DNA of 12,331 nucleotides, taken from the NCBI GenBank assembly GCA_028287035.1, contig JAQBQL010000274.1, positions 1 to 12,331 on the forward strand, given 5' to 3'. Below, piece by piece: positions 1 to 6,903 of the stretch (position 1 is the stretch's first letter; every line of letters starts with the position of its first letter). Made by a program: the position numbers and the translations under genes. The notes under the pieces are model-generated. The model was not told the DNA's origin. It saw only the letters and a list, made by a program, of their open reading frames with translations, and did no database searches. The DNA is from Labilithrix sp. Lineage in GTDB: Bacteria > Myxococcota > Polyangia > Polyangiales > Polyangiaceae.

Positions 1-956
1 GTGTCCAGCGTGCCCGATCCGAACGGGGTGCCCGCGCCGGTGCCGCCGCCGCCCGAGCCTGCGCCCTTCAGCCCCGAGCCGCCGCCGCCGCCGAGGACGA
101 CGGTGCTCGAGTTGAGTCCGGACAGCGCCGACGACACCGAGTTGATCGACTTGAGGGTGTTCTGGATCTCCTTGCCGGTGTCGCCCTCGAGGACCTCGCT
201 GAGGCCGCCGAAGTGCTGCGACGGCTTGATCTCGCCGGTGGTCTGCGTGTGGTCGGCCGGGCCGTTCAGACCGAGCTTGCCCTCGTCGCCCTTCATCTTC
301 TTGCCGCCGCCCTGGGGCTTCTTGTCCTGGGCGCCGGGATCCTTCACGCCCTTGCCGCCGCCTTGATCGGCGCCCGCGAGCGCGGGCTCGGGGGGCGGCG
401 CCGGCTCGATGAGCGCGCGCTTCAGGCCGAAGCGCGAGGCGTACTCGTCGGGGTTCGTCAGCTCGATGGGCTTGGCGAGCGGCGGCGGCGTCATCAGCGT
501 GCGCACGAGACCGAGGAGCCCGAGGTGGAGGATGGCGCTGCAGAAGACAGCGAGGATCGTGAGCAGCTCGGGCCCGCTCCACGACGTCATCGCGCTCGGC
601 TGCGAGGTGTACTGGAAGAAGATCGAGAGCTGCCCGTACTGGATGAGCCCGAAGTCGCCGGGCATCACCGGGACCGGGGCGCCGGCGCGCGCGATGGCCA
701 CCGGATCCTCGGCGCGCCCCCGCAGCGTGAGCAGGCCGCCCACGCAGCCGCGCGTGTCGAGCTCCCACCCGCCCTGCAGCCCGCGGAGCGGCGTCGGCGG
801 CAGATCCAGATCGTAAGGCACGGGAAGATCGGCCCCGGGCATGTCGCCGAGGAGGAAGCTGTCGCCGCGCGCCAGGGTCCGCAGGGCCACCACGGTCGTG
901 CCCCACACGGCCGCGACCCGTAGCGCGTTCGGAGCGAGCGGCTGCATCTCGGCCAT
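1..956 (-). CDS. gltG: GltG/PglI-like gliding-motility protein, partial (C-terminus beyond left edge)
   Basis: The first 318 residues are visible and the reading frame runs off the left edge. Residues 10-117 look like a degenerate FHA-type beta domain: a GD-containing stretch near 31-44, GGWELDTRG at 62-70, and GDFGLIQYGQLSIFFQY at 100-116. One membrane segment follows at about 130-154. The rest (155-318) should be periplasmic: a Pro/Ala/Lys/Gly linker, then a Gly-rich tract (289-310). This order, with a conserved C-terminal domain expected beyond the edge, fits the AgmX/PglI family. M. xanthus GltG is an inner-membrane member that connects the Agl motor to periplasmic Glt proteins. The ATG at 956 gives MAEMQPL; an alternative ATG lies three codons in. 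It is separated from the upstream 94-codon gene by 37 nt, the largest gap in the operon, and a TATACT hexamer lies in that gap. The family call is fairly secure. GltG rather than GltJ is inferred from position after the gltF-like gene and from the absence of the zinc-ribbon/GYF N-terminus expected of GltJ. Confidence 0.8.
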   Translation of the reverse strand, partial: MAEMQPLAPNALRVAAVWGTTVVALRTLARGDSFLLGDMPGADLPVPYDLDLPPTPLRGLQGGWELDTRGCVGGLLTLRGRAEDPVAIARAGAPVPVMPGDFGLIQYGQLSIFFQYTSQPSAMTSWSGPELLTILAVFCSAILHLGLLGLVRTLMTPPPLAKPIELTNPDEYASRFGLKRALIEPAPPPEPALAGADQGGGKGVKDPGAQDKKPQGGGKKMKGDEGKLGLNGPADHTQTTGEIKPSQHFGGLSEVLEGDTGKEIQNTLKSINSVSSALSGLNSSTVVLGGGGGSGLKGAGSGGGGTGAGTPFGSGTLD

Positions 957-965
957 CGTCGCTCG

Positions 966-971
966 AGTATA
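966..971 (-). promoter_or_regulatory. possible -10 box upstream of gltG-like gene
   Basis: TATACT on the minus strand ends 9 nt before the gltG-like ATG, in the only real gap of the operon. A start site about 7 nt downstream would leave a leader of only 2-3 nt. No convincing -35 hexamer is seen 16-19 nt further up (the sequence there is G/C-rich), so this may be chance, although A/T hexamers are rare in this DNA. Confidence 0.2.
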
Positions 972-993
972 GCGGCGAACGTGGCCGCCCGGC

Positions 994-1278
994 CTAACCC
1001 GCGGCGCTGCCCTTCTTCTTCTGGAAGTAGGCGACGAGCCCACCCGCGACGAGGCCGAGGATCGCCGCCGCGTACACCCAGCGCGTGCCCCGGTCGGAGT
1101 GCGCCGGCGCCGCGGGGGAAGGCGCGGCCTCCGTGTCGGTCGGCCTGCCCGCGTCCGTGCTGCCGACGAGGTCCACCGGCGCTGCCGGGCCGGGCACCGC
1201 GGCGCGCGCCGCGGCCGCGGACACGAGGAGAGCGAGGGCGAGAGCCGCTGCCGCGAGCAGCGCCGGAGGACGCATCAT
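994..1278 (-). CDS. small secreted protein with C-terminal membrane anchor (94 aa), function unknown
   Basis: The protein has three parts: a signal peptide (about 1-27, MMRPP then a long Ala/Leu core ending in ARAA), a Pro/Ala/Asp-rich linker (28-65), and one C-terminal membrane segment (about 67-85, starting WVYAAAIL) followed by FQKKKGSAAG. The lysines after the second segment predict a cytoplasmic tail, so the mature protein should be an inner-membrane protein with its linker in the periplasm. Its ATG shares one base with the TGA of the gltF-like gene (TGATG), suggesting coupled translation. A second ATG follows immediately. No known domain is recognised. In M. xanthus I recall only gltF between gltE and gltG, so this could be an extra subunit, or it and the preceding gene could together fill the GltF position. 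The reading frame is supported by the junction and the clear topology, but no function can be assigned. Confidence 0.75.
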   Translation of the reverse strand: MMRPPALLAAAALALALLVSAAAARAAVPGPAAPVDLVGSTDAGRPTDTEAAPSPAAPAHSDRGTRWVYAAAILGLVAGGLVAYFQKKKGSAAG

Positions 1279-1712
1279 CAGAACCCAGGCTCGTTCTTGG
1301 TCTCCTCGAGCTCACGGACGAAGCTGCGGTGGCCGAGGTCGCCGGCCGCGAACTCGGCGCGGACGCGCCGGAGGAAGTACACGATCTGCGGGCTCTTGAG
1401 GCGTCCCTCGACCTCGACCTCGCCGAACCGGAAGACGCGCGTGCCGCCGTCGAGCGTCTTCGCCTCCACGGCGCCGCCATCTTGCTTGCCGGCCTTGAGG
1501 TCGTCGCGCGCGGCGGGCCCGGCGTCCGCTTCGGGTTCCGGGCGCGCCGCCGGCCGCGTCGCGGGCTTCTTCGCCGGAGCAGTCGCGGGCTTCTTCGTCT
1601 GCGCGCCGGCGAGGAGCGAGACGCCGGTGAGCACGGTGAGCACGACGAACGCCGCGATGCGCGAGCGCGCGCGTACGGCGGGACGTGAGGGACGTGAGGG
1701 TGACGCGTTCAT
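1278..1712 (-). CDS. gltF: GltF-like secreted protein of the gliding operon (144 aa)
   Basis: The N-terminus is basic (RPAVRARSR), followed by a hydrophobic segment at about 19-36 and a plausible signal-peptidase site after AGA (residue 37). A Lys/Pro/Ala linker (38-86) leads to a compact C-terminal domain at about 87-144 that starts DGGTRVFRFGEVEVEGRLKS and continues PQIVYFLRRVRAEF. I remember this motif style as conserved next to AglT in myxobacteria. The product is probably periplasmic, or anchored by an uncleaved N-terminal segment. The ATG at 1712 overlaps the upstream TGA by 4 nt (ATGA), which decides the start. GltF is the small periplasmic member of the trans-envelope gliding complex. 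The symbol rests on the order gltD-gltE-here-gltG rather than on a sequence comparison, and the 94-residue product just downstream is the competing candidate. Confidence 0.62.
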   Translation of the reverse strand: MNASPSRPSRPAVRARSRIAAFVVLTVLTGVSLLAGAQTKKPATAPAKKPATRPAARPEPEADAGPAARDDLKAGKQDGGAVEAKTLDGGTRVFRFGEVEVEGRLKSPQIVYFLRRVRAEFAAGDLGHRSFVRELEETKNEPGF

Positions 1713-2896
1713 TTCTTGGCCGGTGCGGGCGGTGCGGGCGGTGCGGGTGGTGCGGCCGGCGCGGGCGTGGCTTTCGCGCCGGCGAGCTGGCGTTCGGCCT
1801 CGGCGCGCGACGGGTGGTCCTTCGGCGCGTCGTCGAGGAAGCGCTCGAAGAACGGCTTCGCCTCGCCCGACTTCTTGAGCGAGTCGGCGTAGAGGACGCC
1901 GAGGTTGAAGTTCGCCGCCACGTTGTGGGAGTCCTTCTCGAGGACCTTCTCGAGGAGGGCCTTCGCCTCGTCGAGCTGCTTCGCATTCTTGCCCTCGGAC
2001 TCGCCGCGCAGCGCTGCGGCGAGGCCGACCTGCGCGGCGGGCTCGTCGGGCGACGCCGCGAGCGCGCTCTTGTACTGCTCGGCGGCCTTGCCGTAGGCGC
2101 CTGCCCTGAGGAGCACCGCGCCCATGTTGAGCCGCGAGGTCGTGTCGCGCGGGTCCTCCTGCGCAGCCTTGGAGAACGCCTGGAACGCGAGCGCGTCGTC
2201 ACCGCCGCCCAGGTACACGAGGCCCTGCACGCGGTGCGCGATGGCGCTCTTCGGGTTCACGTCGAGCGCCTGCTTCACGAGGAGCGTCGCCGTGTCCTTC
2301 TCGCCCTTGCCGAGGTGACAGAGGGCGAGCTCGGCGAGGGCGGTCGCGTCGCCGGGCTTCCGCACGAGCACCTCGCGCGCCTGCGCGATGGCGCGCTCGT
2401 GCTGGCCGGAGTCACGCAGCGCCGCGACGAGGAGCGTGCGTGCCTCGAGCGCGCCGGGGTGGTCCTTGACGAAGTCCTCGAGGCTGGAGGCCGCGTCCTT
2501 GTTCGACCCGCGGCGGCGGCGCACCTCCCCGAGCGCGACCGCCACCTCCTCGCGCTCGGGCGCGGTCTTCGCCGCCGCGCGCAGCTGCTCCTCGGCGTTG
2601 GCGAGATCGCCGGCGTTCGCGAGCACGACGCCGAGATCGAAGCGCGCCTCCCAGAGCCCCGGGTCGATGGTCGTCGCCTCGCGCAGCAGCGCGATGGCCC
2701 GGGTCTGCGAGCGCGGGTCCTTCGCGGCCGTCGCGCCTTCGACCATGCGCTGCACCGCGATCGGGTTCGCGGGCGGCAGGCCCTTCTCGGGCGCCTTCGT
2801 TGCCACGGCCGGACCCTTGGCCTTGCCACCGCAGGCAGCGAGCACGAGAGCCCCCGCGAGGAAGAGCGGGACGGCGCGGACGGAGAGCGGCTTCAT
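1709..2896 (-). CDS. gltE: GltE/AglT-like TPR lipoprotein
   Basis: This is a 395-residue lipoprotein. Its signal peptide is MKPLSVRAVPLFLAGALVLA, with lipobox LAAC and the lipidated Cys at residue 22. The next residue is Gly, not Asp, so outer-membrane sorting is likely. Residues 62-361 are a run of about nine tetratricopeptide repeats. Typical signatures are ALWEARFDLG-type A helices and D/NP turns (VNPKS at 213-217, EDPRD at 247-251, ASPDE at 281-285). The tail (376-395) is (APP)n ending in PAKK. AglT (GltE) of M. xanthus is a TPR lipoprotein needed for adventurous gliding and it follows AgmU (GltD), exactly the arrangement here. The ATG overlaps the gltD-like TGA by 4 nt and the stop overlaps the gltF-like ATG by 4 nt, so translation is probably coupled. 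It is a protein-protein scaffold without catalytic residues. Generic TPR lipoproteins are common, so the gene name leans on context. Confidence 0.8.
   Translation of the reverse strand: MKPLSVRAVPLFLAGALVLAACGGKAKGPAVATKAPEKGLPPANPIAVQRMVEGATAAKDPRSQTRAIALLREATTIDPGLWEARFDLGVVLANAGDLANAEEQLRAAAKTAPEREEVAVALGEVRRRRGSNKDAASSLEDFVKDHPGALEARTLLVAALRDSGQHERAIAQAREVLVRKPGDATALAELALCHLGKGEKDTATLLVKQALDVNPKSAIAHRVQGLVYLGGGDDALAFQAFSKAAQEDPRDTTSRLNMGAVLLRAGAYGKAAEQYKSALAASPDEPAAQVGLAAALRGESEGKNAKQLDEAKALLEKVLEKDSHNVAANFNLGVLYADSLKKSGEAKPFFERFLDDAPKDHPSRAEAERQLAGAKATPAPAAPPAPPAPPAPAKK
1722..1757. repeat. 9-bp tandem repeat, four copies, in the gltE tail
   Basis: Four head-to-tail copies of GGTGCGGGC (the last two with one or two changes) encode the Ala-Pro-Pro tail of the lipoprotein on the minus strand. 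The copy number is likely to vary between strains by slippage in frame. Confidence 0.8.
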
Positions 2897-5800
2897 CGCG
2901 TGCCCTTCTTCTTCGGCGCCGCGGGCTTCGCGGCGGGCGCGGGCGCGTCGGCGGTCGACTCCGCCGGCTTGACGGGAGCGAGCGTCGCCTTTTCGCCGCC
3001 CCGGCGCGGCGCTTCGATGAGCGGCGGCAGCGCGGAAGGTCCCTGCGAGCGGATGTCGAAGCCGGTCTCCTTGAAGGGCGGGTAGAGCTCGGCGTTCAGA
3101 CGTCCCAGCGACTCGCGCATCTTCGCGGTCCACTGGTTGTAGATGCCGAGCTCGATGGCCTTCTTCCAGCCGTTCTCGTACGCGTCGAGGCTGCGCTCCT
3201 CGATGGGCACCGCGAACTCGTCGATCTGCGTCTGGTACTGCTCCTTGTCGGCGTCCGACAATCCGGAGGGCGGCGGCGCCTCCTTGAGGGCCTTGGAGAA
3301 CGCCTCGTAGGTGCGACCGATCTGGTAGAGCGCCGCGGTCGTCCACTCGGCGACGCCGAGCGACACGACGTCGAGGAACACCGCCGAGGCCTGCTTGAGG
3401 AGCTCCGCCTTCTGCTTGAGCCGCGACGAGAGCTGCTTCACGTCGCCGGAGATCTGGATCTTGTCGAAGCGCTCGAGGACGCGCTCGCCCTCCATGTACC
3501 GCGCGTGCGCCGCCGCGTACTTGCCGTCCGCGCCGAGCTCGCCCTTGCGGTGCTTGCCGATGTCGACGGCCGCCTTCAGCGCGTCGTCGGCGCCGCGGTC
3601 CTCGCCGTTCTTGGCGAGCGCGACGGCGAGCAGCACGAACCCCTGGACGCGGTGGTCCTGGTTCTTGGAGCGCGCGAGATAGCGCCGGTACAGATCGGCG
3701 GCCTCCTTGTTGCGGCCGGCGTTCTGGTGCGCCTTGCCCATCTGGAAGACGACCTCGTCGGCGTCGGCGGTCGTGCCGTACGCGGCGAGGTAGCGGTTTC
3801 CGTTCGCGATGGCCTTGTCGTGCTCGCCGGTCGCGACGCGGAGGACCACCGCGTTGTAGCCCGCGTCCTTCGCGTGCTCGAACTTCTGGTAGCTGGGGTG
3901 CTCGCGGTCGGACAGCCCGGCGATCGCCTCGTGGAAGTCGGCGGACTCCGCGAAGAGCCCCATCGACTGGAACGTGGTCGCGGCGATCCATGCGCCGTTC
4001 GGCGACTCGGGGCGCGACGCGTAGGCCTTGCCGGTGACGAGCTTGGCGGCCTCCTTGAGGGTCTCGGTGTCCCCGGCCTTCTGCGCCTCGAGCTCGGCGT
4101 TCACGCAGGCCTGGGCCGCGCGCGGGTCGTTCGGGAACTCCTTCGCGGCGCGGAGGTAAGCGCGCGCCGCGTCGAGGTGCTCGCCGGCCTGCGCCTTCTG
4201 CTCGCCCTGCTTGAAGACCGCCTGCACGATGAGCGTGTCGAGCTTCTTCTGGTTCGCGTCGCTCGCAAAGGCGGGCGCGCTCTTCAGGCGCCGCGCCCAC
4301 GTCTCGATGTTCTCGTAGTTCTTGGCGCGATTGAAGGAGTCGAGAATGAGCTCCCCGGCCGCGAGCGCGTACTGGCTGCGCGGGAACTTCTCGAGGAGCG
4401 AGCCCCAGATCTTCACCGCGGAGTCGTAGATCCCGTAATCGTAATACTGCCGGCCCTGCCGGAAGAAGAGCTCGGGGAGCGCCGGATCGTTCGGATAGAG
4501 CTGCGCGTAGAGGTCGAGCGCCTCGGCGAACTTCTTGTCGGACTCGCTCTCCTGGTAGGCGGCGCCCGCGTCGCCCGGGCGCTGCTTCTTGCGGGCCTCG
4601 AGCTCGGCGAAGCGCACGCGCTCGAGCGCGGCGATGGCGTTGTAGATCGCGTCGTGACGCTGGGTCTTCAGCGGCTCGCGCTGCGCCTCGTCGTTCGGTA
4701 TCGCGCGGGCCGCCGCCATGTAGTGCGTGGCGGCATCGTTCCCGCGGTCCAGGCGGTGGAAGTAGATCTCCGCGAGGTAATAGTGGACCTGGTAGGCGCC
4801 CTTCTGGCCCTCGAACTTGGACAGGTAGACGGTGTAGAGCGAGGCGGCGCCCTCGAACTCGGCGCGGCTCGTGCGGTCCTTCTGCGCCTTCGCGTGGAGC
4901 TGGAGGGCGTGCTCGTGGAGCTGCTTCTCGACGTCCGCGGTGGTGCGGGCGACGACTGCCGGGTCGCCCTGCGTCTTCGCCCACGGGGAGCCGGTGGTGT
5001 AGCCGGTGACGGCGCGCTCGTAGGTCGCGCGGAGGCGCGGATAGTCCTCGACCGCGTTGTAGCCCTGCGCGATCGCGAGCACCCACGTGCCGGCCTCGGG
5101 GCTCGCCGGCTCGAGCTTCAGGAGCAGCTCGTAGGCCTCGATCCCGCGATCGTAGTGGGCCTGATCGTAGAACTGCACGGCGAGCGCGCGCACCACCTTG
5201 CCGGCGAACCGGTCGCCGCCGATCTTGGTGAGGAAGCCGTAGACGTCCTGCGCGGTGTTCTTCTCGTCCTCGGTGAAGACCTCGACGAGGTACTTCAGGG
5301 CCTCCGCCTGGAGCTCGTCGAGCTGCTGGCGCTGCACGGCGTTCGCCTTCGCGCCGCCCGGGCCCGCGCCGTCGGTCACCTCGAAGACGCTGACGAACCG
5401 CTTCGCCGCCTCCTCGCTGCGCCCCAGCCGCCACATGCACCAGGCGCTCTTGAAGAGGGCGAGGCCGTAGAGCTCGCTCTGCTTGAAGCGGAGGACCTCC
5501 TCGTACTCGACGAGCGCCGCCGCGTAGTCGTACTTGCCGTTGAAGAGGGCCTCGGCCCGCGCCATGTGCGCGTCGGGGACGAAGCGCGAGGTCGGGTGGT
5601 CCTTCAGGATCTTGTTGAAGCGCTCGAGCGCCTCGTCCTGCTTGCCCTGCTCGTAGGCGAGGAAGCCGTCGACGTAGAGCGCGAGGTCGTACTGGTCGAA
5701 CCAGGGGTAGTCCCGGAGCACGCGCGCGAAGAGATCGCGTGAGGGCTGGAAATTGGGGTCGATCGAGGAGCCGCGCTGGTCGACGGGCTTCGCCTCCCAC

Positions 5801-6315
5801 GCCTTGAACCGCTCCACGAATTGCTCGCGTTCGAGCTCCCACTTCAGCTCGCCGAGGCGGAGGAGCGCCTCCGGCATCTCGCGTGCCTCGCGAGGCGTCT
5901 CGGCAACGAACGTGGTGAGGAGCCCGATGGCCTCGCCGCGCAGCGCCTTGACCTGCGTGAGATCGCGCTCGACCCGCGCCTCGATGCGTTTCTCGAGCTG
6001 CTTCCGGAGCGCCTCCGGGATCTTGGCCCCGTTCTGGAGCGGACGCCCTCCCGCGCCGTTCAGGCCGGACGCGCCGGAGCCGTTCGTCTTCTTCGCGCCG
6101 GGCTTCGTGCTGGGGGCGGCGAGCGGCGCGATCGCGGTCTCGGCGGTGGCCTTCACGCTGGAGGCGGGCACCCCTGCCCCGGGCGCGTCGGGTGTGAGCG
6201 GAGGGGGCGCGGAGGCGGGCCTCCCGCGATCGTTCGGGGCAGCCGCCGACGATGCCGCCGCGCAGACGAGCGCAGCGGAGAGGGCAGAGACCAGCGCACG
6301 GCGACGAACGCGCAC
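2893..6315 (-). CDS. gltD: GltD/AgmU-like giant secreted TPR protein
   Basis: From GTG 6315 the product is 1140 residues, close to the roughly 1200 I recall for M. xanthus AgmU. The start is chosen because it gives a clean signal peptide (RVRRR, hydrophobic core 7-21, cleavage near SSAAA/P at 26). A GTG at 6330 and the longer frame to 6471 add only unlikely N-terminal residues, the longest reaching into the flanking repeat. After a disordered Pro/Ala/Gly linker (27-98) comes a long TPR solenoid of YfiO/tol-pal-like repeats (about 120-1000), clearest at 209-300. Near the C-terminus is a conserved-looking block at 1040-1083 with ERSLDAYENGWKKAIELGIY, then NQWT and LYPPF. The tail is Pro/Ala/Lys-rich. 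AgmU/GltD is a periplasmic scaffold of the gliding complex that moves in helical or focal patterns in M. xanthus. It heads the operon and overlaps gltE by 4 nt. An unrelated large TPR protein is the alternative, but the neighbours argue against that. Confidence 0.8.
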   Translation of the reverse strand: MRVRRRALVSALSAALVCAAASSAAAPNDRGRPASAPPPLTPDAPGAGVPASSVKATAETAIAPLAAPSTKPGAKKTNGSGASGLNGAGGRPLQNGAKIPEALRKQLEKRIEARVERDLTQVKALRGEAIGLLTTFVAETPREAREMPEALLRLGELKWELEREQFVERFKAWEAKPVDQRGSSIDPNFQPSRDLFARVLRDYPWFDQYDLALYVDGFLAYEQGKQDEALERFNKILKDHPTSRFVPDAHMARAEALFNGKYDYAAALVEYEEVLRFKQSELYGLALFKSAWCMWRLGRSEEAAKRFVSVFEVTDGAGPGGAKANAVQRQQLDELQAEALKYLVEVFTEDEKNTAQDVYGFLTKIGGDRFAGKVVRALAVQFYDQAHYDRGIEAYELLLKLEPASPEAGTWVLAIAQGYNAVEDYPRLRATYERAVTGYTTGSPWAKTQGDPAVVARTTADVEKQLHEHALQLHAKAQKDRTSRAEFEGAASLYTVYLSKFEGQKGAYQVHYYLAEIYFHRLDRGNDAATHYMAAARAIPNDEAQREPLKTQRHDAIYNAIAALERVRFAELEARKKQRPGDAGAAYQESESDKKFAEALDLYAQLYPNDPALPELFFRQGRQYYDYGIYDSAVKIWGSLLEKFPRSQYALAAGELILDSFNRAKNYENIETWARRLKSAPAFASDANQKKLDTLIVQAVFKQGEQKAQAGEHLDAARAYLRAAKEFPNDPRAAQACVNAELEAQKAGDTETLKEAAKLVTGKAYASRPESPNGAWIAATTFQSMGLFAESADFHEAIAGLSDREHPSYQKFEHAKDAGYNAVVLRVATGEHDKAIANGNRYLAAYGTTADADEVVFQMGKAHQNAGRNKEAADLYRRYLARSKNQDHRVQGFVLLAVALAKNGEDRGADDALKAAVDIGKHRKGELGADGKYAAAHARYMEGERVLERFDKIQISGDVKQLSSRLKQKAELLKQASAVFLDVVSLGVAEWTTAALYQIGRTYEAFSKALKEAPPPSGLSDADKEQYQTQIDEFAVPIEERSLDAYENGWKKAIELGIYNQWTAKMRESLGRLNAELYPPFKETGFDIRSQGPSALPPLIEAPRRGGEKATLAPVKPAESTADAPAPAAKPAAPKKKGTR

Positions 6316-6321
6316 GGCCCG

Positions 6322-6327
6322 ATGATA
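6322..6327 (-). promoter_or_regulatory. possible -10 box of the gltD operon, leaderless
   Basis: TATCAT on the minus strand ends 6 nt before the chosen GTG of the gltD-like gene. If used, transcription would begin at or next to the start codon. No Shine-Dalgarno sequence is seen before that GTG, which is consistent. A TTCCAG hexamer lies 20 nt further up, too far for a standard -35. The rest of 6316-6460 is G/C-rich with nothing else recognised; the left arm of the HNH element begins at 6461. Confidence 0.25.
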
Positions 6328-6462
6328 CACGGCGGGCCGCGCCGGGGCTGGAACGATCCCGCCCCGCAGTGGGGAGCGGTGGGCCGGTGCGCGAAGGGGT
6401 GTGCGCGTCGCCGGGCGCTCCCCGGGGGCACGGACCCGCTCGGGGACCGGGCACCGCGCCCG

Positions 6463-6479
6463 ACTTCCCAATCGGAAGT
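6463..6479. repeat. 17-bp palindrome, left outer end (one mismatch)
   Basis: ACTTCCCAATCGGAAGT has arms ACTTCCCA and TCGGAAGT that pair except at one position. It is the degenerate copy of the perfect palindromes at 6754 and 8311 and marks the outer left end of the element. It looks like an operator or recombinase/nuclease target. Confidence 0.8.
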
Positions 6480-6527
6480 GGAGCGGTGCATCGGCAGACC
6501 ACCGCGTCGACTTTCACCGCGGTCGCC

Positions 6528-6547
6528 GTCTCGTCTCGTCTCGTCTC
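6528..6547. repeat. GTCTC tandem run, four copies
   Basis: Four exact copies of GTCTC lie in the left outer arm. The corresponding place in the right arm (8252-8261, as GAGAC) has two, so the tract changed length after the arms separated. Confidence 0.9.
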
Positions 6548-6577
6548 TCCCGAACCCAACAAAAAATTAGCCGTAGA

Positions 6578-6721
6578 GCCTGTGGGAAGGGTGGGCAGCG
6601 GAAGCAGCGACGGTGGGCAGCGGGGTCAACTGCCCGCGCGAGTCCACCAGTCTCGCCACCCGCCAGCAAGCAGTTGTCCCCGCTGTCCACCGGCGCGCCG
6701 CTGTCCACGCTTTCCACAGGC
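6578..6721. repeat. near-palindromic core of the left arm
   Basis: The segment starts GCCTGTGGGAAGGGTGG and ends with its near reverse complement CCACGCTTTCCACAGGC. The arms (6578-6633 and 6670-6721) pair over about 50 positions with a 36-nt loop. Each arm carries two copies of a GTGGRCAGCGG-type unit. As single-stranded DNA or RNA it could form a long hairpin. The design recalls REP/BIME sequences, but no RAYT transposase is present. Confidence 0.85.
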
Positions 6722-6753
6722 TGCAATGCCTGACGCGTCCGCGCGCCGTGCCG

Positions 6754-6770
6754 ACTTCCGAATCGGAAGT
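6754..6770. repeat. 17-bp perfect palindrome between left arm and HNH gene
   Basis: ACTTCCGAATCGGAAGT has perfect 8-bp arms around one central A. It is the same sequence, read from the other strand, as the palindrome ending the right arm. It lies 134 bp before the HNH start, where it could serve as an operator for that gene. The right side has no equivalent inner copy. Confidence 0.85.
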
Positions 6771-6777
6771 AACGCCG

Positions 6778-6803
6778 CGCAACGCGCAGACCCCGGCGTT
6801 GCG
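6778..6803. other. short hairpin in the HNH leader region
   Basis: CGCAACGC (6778-6785) and GCGTTGCG (6796-6803) form a perfect 8-bp stem around a 10-nt loop. An overlapping alternative stem pairs AACGCCG (6771-6777) with CGGCGTT (6794-6800). The two structures exclude each other. No U-run follows, so it is not a classical terminator. The remainder up to 6903 is noticeably less G/C-rich than the window, with a TTGACG hexamer at 6814-6819 but no well-spaced -10. Confidence 0.4.
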
Positions 6804-6903
6804 ACATGAACCATTGACGACGGGTACATCCAATGACTCGAGCCATTAGGAACTACGCAACCTCACGTATCGATCTTTGGAAATGATGATCTATGGTCGA
6901 GGG

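Larger units (their letters stand above)
6461..6740 (+). repeat. left arm of the long inverted repeat
   Basis: Read inward, the arm holds a 17-bp palindrome, a diverged outer segment (to 6577) with a GTCTC run and an A6 tract, the 144-bp near-palindromic core (6578-6721), and a short inner tail ending CCTGACGCGTCC. It pairs along its full length with the reverse complement of 8059-8330. Compared by eye, 6578-6740 differs from the other arm by about one base plus a block of roughly ten bases in the core loop. The outer 117 bp show many substitutions and length changes. Confidence 0.9.

Noticed and set aside
2800..5742. Long plus-strand open frame (980 codons) antisense to gltD
   Set aside because: Its composition (Leu/Arg/Val/Glu-rich, no domains) is that of the complement of a coding frame; gltD has the signal peptide, TPR motifs and junctions.
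6153..6471. N-terminal extension of gltD up to 6471
   Set aside because: The added residues are Arg/Pro-rich, run into the flanking repeat, and would place the obvious signal peptide more than 50 residues inside the protein.
1709..6562. A 1617-codon minus-strand reading frame covering both gltD and gltE
   Set aside because: Only its last ~395 codons are real (the gltE lipoprotein). The rest is an Arg/Ala/Gly-rich out-of-frame reading of gltD that is open only because stops are rare in such GC-rich DNA. It is not a fusion.
6710..6718. CTTTCCACA as a DnaA box (also as TGTGGAAAG at 8081-8089), hinting at an origin in the repeats
   Set aside because: It is one base off the usual consensus, part of the repeat's own symmetric unit, and there is no dnaA/dnaN, no AT-rich unwinding region and no further cluster of boxes.
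6541..6846. Several short open frames on both strands inside the left arm
   Set aside because: They coincide with the palindromic repeat, mirror each other on the two strands and on the right arm, and show no start signals or protein-like composition.
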